Below are positions 51,540 to 61,102 of a DNA stretch of 64,000 bases, in pieces. Origin of the DNA: Candida dubliniensis CD36. Lineage: Eukaryota > Ascomycota > Pichiomycetes > Serinales > Debaryomycetaceae. The DNA lies in the NCBI RefSeq assembly GCF_000026945.1, contig NC_012864.1:186001-250000 (forward strand), read 5' to 3'. Each line of letters begins with the position of its first letter. Positions within the stretch are counted from its first letter, which is position 1. A program made the translations under genes and the position numbers. The notes under the pieces are model-generated. The model did not search any database and was not told the origin of the DNA. It saw only the letters and a program-made list of their open reading frames with translations.

Positions 51540-53546
51540 CTATATAGCTATTTTCAGAATATAGATAGATTCATTAGATTTCAAATAATCAATCACATGG
51601 GGATTATAAAATGATAAATTGATGTCTTTGCCTTGGTGCAGAGTTTGAGTAGGATTTTTTTGATTCTTATAAATTAACCATATTAATTCATAATTTAAAC
51701 TACCAACAAGATAATTTTTCATTTTATCAATTAAGAAAAATGAATCACCTTGATTTTCCAATATAAACACATTATCCAATTGATTAAATTTTTCAATAAT
51801 TTTCCAAATTTTAATATTGATAAATTTCCAATTATCATCATTAAATAAAAGTTTAAATAATTTATCAAAACCATTATATTTAATAATTTTATAATCTTCA
51901 ATAGTATTTAACATTGGAGATTTAAAAATTCTTAATAATGTTAAAATAGTTAATTCTATGGGGAATTTATAAAATATTGGCATTTGTTGTAAATTAAAAT
52001 TAGGAATTGAATTAATTAATTCAATAATTTGGAAACAAACTTTTAATAATTTACTTAAATAAATTTGATACTCGGTAAATGAAATTTCTGAATGTGACAT
52101 TGAATAAATGAAAAGTTGTAATTTAGAATAATAAATAGAAATATCAATTAAATCTTTATGAATAGAATCAATATTTTCTAATTTTAATTTATTTAAATCA
52201 TTTATAATAATTTCAAACATATTAAAATTAATTAATTTGGAAGTATTAGCTTGATTAGGTAAAAGTAAAATTGATTCATTTGAATCACCAATTAAATTAT
52301 TCATATTTTCATTTAATTTGGATTGAATCATGGAAATTTTCAACATACAATTAATATATTGATCAGGTTCATCAAATTGGTCCATTTTATAAATATCAAT
52401 GTTGGATGCCTTATTAATGATATAATCTTGAGTAAACCCATTATAATTATTATTAGAAATACCTAAATTAATTAACCAATAATTTGAAACAATATTAACA
52501 AATTTATAAATTCTTTCTCTTATTAAATTATTAGAATTGATTTCTTGAGATAAATTCATTTTTGTTTTATGACTAAACTCATTAATAAATTCTAATTTGT
52601 GTAACCCAAATTGATATGATAATGATTTCATTGTCGATATAAATTTAACAGATATATTATCTTCGATGTTATTTTTGTAATTTGGTAATGGCCAGGTTGT
52701 CAAAATCAATAATGATGAAATCACATATACTGATCTTGGAGTATTTAGCCAACATTTTTTGACAACAAGATATTTAATATGTTCTGCTAAACATTGATAT
52801 TCATGATACAGTTCTTTTTGGTTTAAAAGTGAAGTCAACATAATACACCAGAATAATAATTCATTTTCTTTATGAAATGCAACCAAATCTAAACTTGTGA
52901 AGAATTCATGAGGGAAAATAGGTAGATAATGATTAAAATTATTTTCATAATTGGTGAAATGTTTTAGTGCTTGTTTATGTGTGAGGGTAATTGCTTTGAA
53001 TTGTTTGTTACATGATATAATAAATTTTGAACTACTGGCTGGGCTTTCAAAATCCGTTTTACAAGGGAAAACTTCTGGGGAAAGGGTAGGTGTAGATATA
53101 CATGATTGTATTTCAGCAACTGGAGGTGTATATACTTTAGGGCTTTCTATCTTTGATGGTTCTGGTTCTTGTATTAATGTAGTAGTTGAATCTATATCCT
53201 CAAAGCTTTCTAACTGTTTACCTCTTTGTATCAATAATTCAACCATTTGGTTTCTTCTATTAATAATATTATCCAACACTTCTTTTAAATCAGTTACTTG
53301 GATAGATAATTTCTCTATAACATCTAATGAAGTAATTTTACCTCCAGTTTTCGATATTGTTTCCAATGTACAATCTAAATTCCTCTTGAAACAATGTGAA
53401 CATGGATAAGGGTTGGTAACTTGTGCATCACATTTGGTTTTATGGCGACGACATCTGGTACATGTCTTTAGTATTCTGCCACCTTTTGGTGGTTGTGGTA
53501 TTATTAATTTCAAACGATTTTTAACTGGTATAGTGGCCATGATCAT
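51540..53546 (-). CDS. Zn2Cys6 transcription factor (possibly SEF2)
   Basis: 668 residues. The zinc cluster near residues 29-60 reads TCTRCRRHKTKC, then NPYPCSHCFKRNLDC (CX2CX6CX9CX2CX6C), followed by a linker and a short coiled coil (VIEKLSIQVTDLKEVLDNII). The rest is an Asn/Ile-rich, AT-rich middle domain of the fungal regulator type. The NPYPCSxCxK pattern resembles the Sef1 group. C. albicans SEF2 is an iron-repressed regulator that I recall lying close to a pair of CFL ferric reductases, as here; the name is therefore a synteny-based guess. A second in-frame ATG is two codons downstream. Confidence 0.8.
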   Translation of the reverse strand: MIMATIPVKNRLKLIIPQPPKGGRILKTCTRCRRHKTKCDAQVTNPYPCSHCFKRNLDCTLETISKTGGKITSLDVIEKLSIQVTDLKEVLDNIINRRNQMVELLIQRGKQLESFEDIDSTTTLIQEPEPSKIESPKVYTPPVAEIQSCISTPTLSPEVFPCKTDFESPASSSKFIISCNKQFKAITLTHKQALKHFTNYENNFNHYLPIFPHEFFTSLDLVAFHKENELLFWCIMLTSLLNQKELYHEYQCLAEHIKYLVVKKCWLNTPRSVYVISSLLILTTWPLPNYKNNIEDNISVKFISTMKSLSYQFGLHKLEFINEFSHKTKMNLSQEINSNNLIRERIYKFVNIVSNYWLINLGISNNNYNGFTQDYIINKASNIDIYKMDQFDEPDQYINCMLKISMIQSKLNENMNNLIGDSNESILLLPNQANTSKLINFNMFEIIINDLNKLKLENIDSIHKDLIDISIYYSKLQLFIYSMSHSEISFTEYQIYLSKLLKVCFQIIELINSIPNFNLQQMPIFYKFPIELTILTLLRIFKSPMLNTIEDYKIIKYNGFDKLFKLLFNDDNWKFINIKIWKIIEKFNQLDNVFILENQGDSFFLIDKMKNYLVGSLNYELIWLIYKNQKNPTQTLHQGKDINLSFYNPHVIDYLKSNESIYILKIAI

Positions 53547-55170
53547 AGTTGAGTTGGTTTGTAGAAGTGTTTAAAGAATGTGTGTATGTGTGTGTAAATG
53601 TGAACTAATGGGAAGCAGTAGTTATTGAAATATAAGGAGGAGGAAAGGCAATATTACCTGATATATATAGGATATAATTAAAAGTAAAAAAAAAGTGAAA
53701 AAGTGAATCCCAAAAAAGCAGAAGGAAAATGTGTCAAATTTAAACATGCATTTTCGAAAAGAATTCTACTAAAAATTCAAGTTTTGTAGAAGTCAGCCGA
53801 TCAGTCTCGGTAAAGGTTTCAAGGTGGCTTTTTTTTTTTTTCTCATACATTATTATTATTGGCGTTGTTGTTGTCCCTTGCCTTGTGGTGTTGGTGGGTG
53901 GTGTAGCAGTAAAGAAATAATGTTTGTGTGTAATTAGAGTAATAAATGCCAACACAAAACTGAAAATAAAATGTAAGCAGAATTTAAACCATTTTCATTG
54001 GTTGATCAACTGACTTTACAAACAAATCCGAATTTCGCACTCTTTGTGATTCTCTTCTTATTTTATTCTTCGTTTTTCCGTGTTTTCTCTGTTTATCTAA
54101 CAATGAAGAGATGTGGCGGTTTTGCACCCAATGAAAACTCGTGTTTTCTTATCCTATTCTGTATCACATACAACACATTTTTATATAGTTGTGTCTTCTA
54201 ATTTTACGGAGATCTATTCTATTGTTATGGCTTGTTGTTTTTAGTTGGCACATGATTTTTTAAGTAAATAGAAAAGCATGTACATGGAAAAGGGGGTGGC
54301 AGTACATCTCTACTGTTAGTACAATAGTATTTATCTTCTTACTAAGTTGATGATAATCGGCAACATTGCAATTGGATATTATTTAGAGTGTTTAGTTTAT
54401 CTTTATCTCGACATTTCCGAAACATCGAACAAACTACTTAACTTCAGTACAAGAATATCCAATACCAATCAAACTGAAAACCATCGTATAAGGACTTTTC
54501 CCTACATATTGACCAGTTAAATTGATTAATTGTATTCTCCTACATATGGTTTCAGAAAGAACTTGACGAACAACTTATATCGTTATATTTCTTGTTGGTG
54601 GGTGGGAATATAAACAGTAAATGAGGCAGATAACCACAGAAAATCTGCTCAAAATCTGTTCAAAACTATTAATCGTAAGATTAATAGAAACTCTGTGCAA
54701 GACAGTTTCAGATAAGGAAACCCATTTTTCCATCTCGGCCTAGAATCTGATTGCTCAGCATTCAACTTTTTTTTTTTTTTTTTGTTTGTCAATGCCACAT
54801 AAGCCTCGTTGAATACTTTGCCGATATGTTCGAAATAAACTCTGTTTGTTTTTACCCAATGAGAACATCTCATTTGTAATAAACTATATTACGTGCAACT
54901 ACAATTATTTAGATTGAAAATTTTGACAGGCAACAATGGTTGAACGAAAAACACCACACCATCTATTAGATAGCATTGATTATAGTGTATTTTATCACGT
55001 GACTTGTTTGATTGTACCAAAAAAAAAATCTTCCTGTAACTAATGAGAAGAGGCTGATTGAAGAACACAGTTATTATGAATAACCGAAACATCTACTTGT
55101 AGACCCCATCAAGTATTTTTATGGTATAAAACTGAATAAAAGTGTATTTAATCTTACTTCAAACCTCATA
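53547..55170. other. 1.6 kb divergent region, zinc-cluster gene / SNM1
   Basis: No gene recognised; frames at 53998-54201 and 54649-54873 begin at non-ATG codons and are poly-Phe or poly-Lys rich. A motif TTGGTGGGTGG occurs twice (near 53889 and 54595). A poly-T tract lies at 54768-54783 and a CACGTGAC at 54996. Confidence 0.5.
54996..55003 (+). promoter_or_regulatory. Cbf1-type CACGTGAC before SNM1
   Basis: Extended E-box 168 bp before the ATG at 55171, identical to the core at the RPS11 promoter. Confidence 0.4.
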
Positions 55171-55797
55171 ATGCAACAGGCCAAAAATTCACTAGAAAAA
55201 TCATTACCAGATATATCTTCAACTATCACATCATCTCAACCACCTATGCAAGACCAATCCGAATTAAAAGCAACCAAGGTATCAGTACCTAAAAAGCCCT
55301 TGAATCAATCAGAATCTAAACTAATACATCTTTTCAATTTAGCTCATTCCAAGATAGATTCGCCTTTTTCAAAACTATATTCACTACTATATCATAAACA
55401 AGAAGAGCAACAAACACAGACATTACCTGATCCAATATTAAAGAAATTCTGTTTAAACTGTGGTGGTTTATTAATTCCTGGGTTAACAGTATCCATTCGT
55501 GTTGTTTACACTAAACAAAAGATACGTAAATTGAGAACTAGGTGTTTAGCGTGTCGATATTCTATATTTGATGATGGGTTGATTCAAAAACAAGAAAAAG
55601 TAGAGCCTGTTGTGAAGCCTGTAGTTGTTCAATCAACGAAAGAAGACAACAACCACAACATAACCAATTTAAAATCAAAGGAAAGACGCAAAAAGAGGAA
55701 AATGAATAATTTGAGTAATTTGCTACAGGATAAGAAGAAGAAGAAAACTGAAGAATCAAAATTAAACTCATTAAATTTGATGGAGTTTTTGAAATAA
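55171..55797 (+). CDS. SNM1: RNase MRP/P protein subunit, Snm1/Rpr2 family
   Basis: 208 residues. The family zinc site is at about 91-130: FCLNCGGLLIPGLTVSIRVV, then RTRCLACRY, i.e. two CX2C pairs separated by the Rpr2/Rpp21 basic loop. A helical N-terminal region (SKLIHLFNLAHSKID) precedes it, and the C-terminus is strongly basic (RRKKRKMNNLSNLLQDKKKKK). Length and the C-terminal extension fit Snm1 (about 198 in yeast, MRP-specific) better than Rpr2 (144, RNase P), but the family signature alone does not separate them. RNase MRP processes pre-rRNA at site A3. Confidence 0.7.
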   Translation: MQQAKNSLEKSLPDISSTITSSQPPMQDQSELKATKVSVPKKPLNQSESKLIHLFNLAHSKIDSPFSKLYSLLYHKQEEQQTQTLPDPILKKFCLNCGGLLIPGLTVSIRVVYTKQKIRKLRTRCLACRYSIFDDGLIQKQEKVEPVVKPVVVQSTKEDNNHNITNLKSKERRKKRKMNNLSNLLQDKKKKKTEESKLNSLNLMEFLK

Positions 55798-56018
55798 GAA
55801 ACAGGAATGGTGAAATCATAAACAGTTATGTAACCAAAGAGAGTGGGATTTTCTGAGCCAACAGTTAAGCTTAAAGTGTTTAGTCGAATTTGTGTTTAGG
55901 CCAGTTGAACAATATTTGCTAAATAACATCTTTTATAAACTACATTCAGTGTAATGATATTTGTGAACCATAAGATAAATATAAATTCAAAACGAGAAAT
56001 AACAACGACGTATACACA
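55798..56018. other. Convergent 3' region, SNM1 / first ferric reductase
   Basis: About 220 bp of AT-rich sequence; nothing recognised. Confidence 0.4.
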
Positions 56019-58151
56019 CTAAGTCCAAACTTGGACTTGTTCATAGAAATCAACTCTTTTCTTTTCTGGATTATCGACGTTTTTAGAACAGAAATAACGT
56101 AATTCATCAACCATAGCTGGATGACCACAAGAAACAAATGCGACAGAACCATTTGACTCATGTAAATTGGTTTCAACCAAATCTTGAATACAAGGTCTTC
56201 CTTCTTTAAATGTGACATGGGATAATCTAGATCTAATGGATTCTGGACCTTGTGAGGATTCATCACCCTCTGCATTCTTCTCATGGGCCACATATTCTTT
56301 TTTGGAACCAGCATCATCACTACCGTCGTCAGTGGATGAGCAACATAATTCTGGTTTTGTAATATAGATGGTTGTTTCGATGTTGGTATTTTCCAATTCT
56401 ATGAGCTCGTCATGGAACCATTCCAAGGACTTGTATTCACGGATAATCCAATACAATTTGATGGTAGTTTTAGTTTCTTTGGGCATTCTACTAGCCATAT
56501 CTGTAACTTCAGAATAAATACCTGGAATACCGTTACCACCAGCAACAAAGACTGCAGTATCGGCATATCTAGCAGGGGTTGGTTCACCATAAGGTCCTTC
56601 AACACCAACTCTGATTGAAGCAGTTCGACCTGGATTATTGGACAAGTATCTATACAAACTATGAGTAATTCCTCCTTTGACTTTGCAATAGACAAGAATA
56701 TTCTTACCATCTGGAGCTTCAACAAAAGTGAAAGGATGGTTTTGCCAAAAGCACGTTGGTCTAATAAAATGAATGAAAGCATGACCACCAGGGACAGACT
56801 TCCAATGTCTTGGTTTAGGAATAACTACTTTTAAAGTCTCATTGGCCATTAAAGTAACTTGTGCCTTGGGGAATCCAAAAACAATCAATCTTCCAATTCT
56901 TACGGCTCTATCAAAGCACCAAACAGCAACTGTTGGATAAACAAACCAAATATAACCCAATTCTTCAACATGAATCCAAGCCCCAGCAACCCATAGAGCT
57001 GCTAAAACAATATGAATAAATAAAAAGATTTCGTACCAACGTCTTCTGAAAAAAAGCATAGCTTGAACAAGAATTATTCCTCCAGCAACAGTAGCAATAA
57101 TACCCCAAATCAAATAAGTTTCTTTAACATCCGTAGAATAGTAATCAGCCAAGGCAATAGTAAACAATACTGCATGAATGACAATCAAGAAAAACATAAC
57201 TCTGGCAGTATGACGATGATAAGCAACAAAAGTTTGATATTGCCAACCAGTTAACCATTGTAAGAAATTATTTCTCCCAGCATAAAGGAAAACTAATGGC
57301 ATGACGATAGTAGCAGTAATACCCGTTCTATCAGCACAGTATCTTATTTGTGCTTTATATTTAGTGTAAAACACTGGATCGTTGTCTAACGCTTCCATGT
57401 TGACTGCATGAGTAACAATGGTATAGACGTAATAAAAAAATATGACAATCGATTCAAATCTAGATGGGATTAAAGAATCAAAGATTTTCAAAAATCTAAA
57501 CTCTTCAGCTTTCTTTTTTCTAAAAGTAGCAGGCATAGAAACATATTCTCTCCAAAGATTAACCGGTTTAAAAGTTAATTTTTTGGTTAAATTGGGGAAT
57601 AAGAATTTACTCCAATGGAAAATAGCACCAAACAACATAACCAATAACCAATAACCTAAAGCGCCAACTCCATAATACAATGAATCATCATAATTACCCA
57701 TAAAATGGTTGTACCCTTCTTGATAGAATTGCATTTGTGTATCGTCAAGTTTGAAAGGCACATTTATGGGGATAGTTTTATTGAAATTGGGGATCTCTTC
57801 AGCAGTTTTACCATTCTTGACAAAGTTTTGGTAAGATTTTTCATACCAATCCTTGTCAACAGTGACATTACCTCTTTCTTCACAATATTCTACCAAATAA
57901 TCTACCACTTGAGTTATATTCCGATTGTCAAAAGCAAAGCATCCAGCAAAAGTAGCCAAAGCATTTTCATTGGAACATAAACACGTTGTGTTTTTAGGAG
58001 ACTGACAAAATGAAACTGATTGACCAATCTGGTAATTACAAGCATAGAATGGTTTCAATTGACCATAACGTTCATACTTTCTTGGTTTGGCTGCATTAGT
58101 GGTAGTTGCAAACAAAAACCCAACTAACAAATAAGCAATTATGAATTTCAT
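56019..58151 (-). CDS. Ferric reductase, CFL4/CFL5-type (first of tandem pair)
   Basis: 710 residues from the first true ATG. Signal peptide MKFIIAYLLVGFLFATTTNA; a Cys-rich ectodomain (YACNYQIGQSVSFC, TTCLCSNENALATFAGC, EYCEERGN) typical of yeast Fre proteins. The ferric-reductase membrane domain carries heme-ligand His pairs in AYHRHTARVMFFLIVIHAVLF and EIFLFIHIVLAALWVAGAWIHV. The FAD site is HPFTFVEAP; NADPH-binding motifs are VFVAGGNGIPG and VSCGHPAMVDE; the end is DFYEQVQVWT. It reduces Fe3+ or Cu2+ at the cell surface for uptake by the Fet oxidase-permease. It is a close paralogue of the gene at 61103, with the same length. CFL5 is the likely name by order, not certain. Confidence 0.9.
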   Translation of the reverse strand: MKFIIAYLLVGFLFATTTNAAKPRKYERYGQLKPFYACNYQIGQSVSFCQSPKNTTCLCSNENALATFAGCFAFDNRNITQVVDYLVEYCEERGNVTVDKDWYEKSYQNFVKNGKTAEEIPNFNKTIPINVPFKLDDTQMQFYQEGYNHFMGNYDDSLYYGVGALGYWLLVMLFGAIFHWSKFLFPNLTKKLTFKPVNLWREYVSMPATFRKKKAEEFRFLKIFDSLIPSRFESIVIFFYYVYTIVTHAVNMEALDNDPVFYTKYKAQIRYCADRTGITATIVMPLVFLYAGRNNFLQWLTGWQYQTFVAYHRHTARVMFFLIVIHAVLFTIALADYYSTDVKETYLIWGIIATVAGGIILVQAMLFFRRRWYEIFLFIHIVLAALWVAGAWIHVEELGYIWFVYPTVAVWCFDRAVRIGRLIVFGFPKAQVTLMANETLKVVIPKPRHWKSVPGGHAFIHFIRPTCFWQNHPFTFVEAPDGKNILVYCKVKGGITHSLYRYLSNNPGRTASIRVGVEGPYGEPTPARYADTAVFVAGGNGIPGIYSEVTDMASRMPKETKTTIKLYWIIREYKSLEWFHDELIELENTNIETTIYITKPELCCSSTDDGSDDAGSKKEYVAHEKNAEGDESSQGPESIRSRLSHVTFKEGRPCIQDLVETNLHESNGSVAFVSCGHPAMVDELRYFCSKNVDNPEKKRVDFYEQVQVWT

Positions 58152-58342
58152 CTTCAAGTTGACAAATGGTAGTAGGAAGGACCTTTTTGTGAAAACTGGA
58201 TGAACAGAATAGAAGAAAGAAAGAAAAAAATTTGAAAAAATCAAAATAAAGAAAAGACTATAAAATGGGAATTCATTGTTAAATCTTAAAGGTTATTGTT
58301 CCTCTTATTTATACTATCGATTAATTAATTAATCATTCAAGG

Positions 58343-58350
58343 TATATAAA
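58343..58350. promoter_or_regulatory. TATA-like element of the first ferric reductase
   Basis: TATATAAA on the plus strand (read TTTATATA on the coding strand) about 190 bp upstream of the ATG at 58151, near the CCAAT at 58367. Assignment is by spacing. Confidence 0.3.
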
Positions 58351-58366
58351 TTAAAAGAGATTATAT

Positions 58367-60782
58367 CCAATCATAACTTTGCAAAAAAAAAAAAAAATTT
58401 AGGGATAATTATAAATTAAGGGAACGGATGAGTTATGAAGAGTTTCACGGATCTTTACTGTTATTTCTGATTAATATAACAATGCAGCCTTCGTTTCATT
58501 ATTATTATTATTATACATGGCTGTTGGTATTGTTGTTCTTTTTTTATTTTTTGCCGCAATCTGTATGACGGCTAAAAATAAAAAAAAAATTGGTTTATCT
58601 CAACCATCAATATAAATTACACAAAATTGAAAAAAGAAAAATTACATTTTCTACAAGAACTTTCAATTTTGATTTTCAATCAGTAATGGTATGGTATTGT
58701 TCGAACAGACTACAACTGATCAAATAAACAAGAAAACAATTTTTGTCTTTTCTTGTTTGATATCGTCAATGTGTAATTATTGGCTTACACATTCCATTCA
58801 AATAGACTTTTTACCTTTCACCGTAAATTTCAATTTCTTGGTAAAAGAATTTTTTTTTTTTCTTGTAATTTGGTTCCTGACATATATTTTTTTGACTCAA
58901 TCAAATTAATCAGATGTAAGTCTCAAAACCAATTGTAACCCATCCAAATTGACTGAAAGGGGGGGAAGGAGGAGGCGGAGGCAGAGGTTTAGTGGGGCAC
59001 AAAGGATATAAACCAATAAAATCTCATTATAGTCTGTCATAAATAAACACACAATAACAGTTGAAAGGCACAGACTAGGATAATGGAAATAAAATTTTTT
59101 TTTTCCTTTTAGTTGAGATGGGTTCATCCTCATATGCGAGTATCCTTAAAAATCAATGTAATTGAACTTTAAGCCGTTTTATAAGGGAGGCCAGGCTAAG
59201 TAACTTAGCCAATCATAGTAATTACCGTTATTAAAAAAAAATAAATAAAAAACTCAAACACTAATAAAAAATTTTGAGTACTAATTTAGGAAATATGAAA
59301 TTTCTCTCCATTGTTAATCGACCTTGTTGATGGGCTGTTTGTGTCACTTTGTTTACTTGATGTTGAGTTACTGAAATTTCAGTTACTTTTGTTGTAGTTG
59401 TTGCATTGCTAAACTTCCCCTTTCCCGCCTTGTTCCACAAAGAATGATAATGAAGGAATTTTATTCAATTGACTCACAAAAATGTATTTTGTGATCCTTA
59501 AATTGATGATATACAGGAACGGCTACTTCATTTTTTATATTAAGTTGCAATGAAAAAGAAACAATTTTTTATCTATTCAATCAGCCAATCGTGATATTAA
59601 GTTGGGAAGAACTCAAACTACCTTAGGTTTCATGTGATATATTAAAAGATATGCAAGTACTGTAACCAATCATGGTAATTCGACTTTGAGATTTAGTTCC
59701 GGGCTATTCCTTAGGACATTTGCAGAGTTTTCCTGTAAAGTGCTTGTATTGTTAATTCTTCATTGTTTTGAGCTAATCTATAAAACAAATAAACACATTA
59801 CATTGAATCCATTGTTTTATTACTTGCATCACAATTTCAAAAGATCGTATTGAATTGCTTTTCTACAAACCAATAGAATCCAATTTAATTCAATGGTCTA
59901 GGTATGAGATCCAAAAAAAACAAAAAAAAAAAGAAAAGAAACAATGCAGATACTAAGGTCTATGTTTGAATCATGATTGTAGTTTACATTGATAACATAC
60001 TTAATCAGCTCAACTGCTCTGATGGTGGTGAGAAAGGGCTTTAATTTTGCTCAATCAGATGATAGTTGGTTTTCTGTTAACACTGTCAAATTTTAACCTG
60101 AACGTGGGACTAAAAAAAAAAGGAGATAAGAAAGATGTCACAAAATCCCTATAAAGTACTGTTACCTGTGGATCAAATTGTGTTCAAGTGAAGCAATTAT
60201 TATAAGTTCTACTATACATATACAATCAATGAATGCCTAAAAGTGGTGCCACAACATCTGCATCTAAATGAGAAACATCATTTAAACAACCGATTCGGAT
60301 ATCGAATCCAACCATCCTCAATCTTCTGTTCCGATTTACTTGCAAATTCAATCAACTGATTTTTTGTTTAGTTTTTGTTATACTGGTTCGTCTTACGAGA
60401 ATGCAAATATTTCTACAATCAAAATTTTAATAATCATAACTAATCAAAGCCTCGATCTTTGATTACGATCGGTGTTTTTCGAACGGATGCCTACGTAATA
60501 CACAAATGGTTCCAAATGCAAGTATAAGCACTCCTCAATAATATTATTTTGCGTCGATTCTACAGCAATTTTCATCAAAAATATTTAGAATTTTGAAGAT
60601 CAATGAGGATGACAAAAAGTAATACTTTCACCCAAACTACGATAAATTCGTAAGTAGGTTAAAAAGAACCAATGACTTTATTAGATTACAAGATTTGATG
60701 TTGCTGTATGAAACCTAAATCTATTTAACATGTGAAACAAAAAAAAACTACTGAGAGTGTTCCAAATATTTTTTCAGCCAAT
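58367..60782. promoter_or_regulatory. CCAAT-box cluster (HAP complex sites)
   Basis: CCAAT occurs at 58367, 58929, 59013, 59209, 59585, 59666, 59870, 60669 and 60778; several are followed by CA or CG (CCAATCA at 58367, 59209 and 59666). With roughly 33% GC, about three would be expected per strand in this length. In C. albicans the Hap2/3/5 core with Hap43 binds CCAAT under iron limitation and controls iron genes, which fits the target gene. Confidence 0.45.
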
Positions 60783-61102
60783 TACTGATTGTTTCCGAAT
60801 CGGCAGTTTTAGCCTCACACACGCACACAAGCTGTCAAAAAAGCACCTTGACGTAAGTGACACAAAATAAATCTACATCAGAAAAAGACATCAAAGAAAA
60901 AAACTATATAAGTACATGATTTTCTCCAAATGTTTGGTAATTTTTCATTTTTTCAAGATAACTTAAATTAAGAAAACAAGTAACATTCTAGATATGTTAC
61001 ACTATTTATGTATGTATTCATATACTACCACAACCAAAAAAAAAAAAAAAAAAGAAAAACAGCTAAGTAATATTGAAGCTGTTTCTTATTGATATGGTTA
61101 TT

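Larger units (their letters stand above)
58152..61102. other. 2.95 kb region upstream of the first ferric reductase
   Basis: No gene is supported; short frames (58691-58909, 58906-59133) are random. It contains at least nine CCAAT boxes on the plus strand, a G-rich tract near 58960-58985 and multiple A/T tracts. It is the 5' region of the 56019-58151 gene and the 3' region of its paralogue. Confidence 0.6.

Noticed and set aside
53998..54201. 67-codon hydrophobic frame
   Set aside because: Starts at TTG and is Phe-rich from T-rich DNA; the only ATG is late and leaves about 30 codons.
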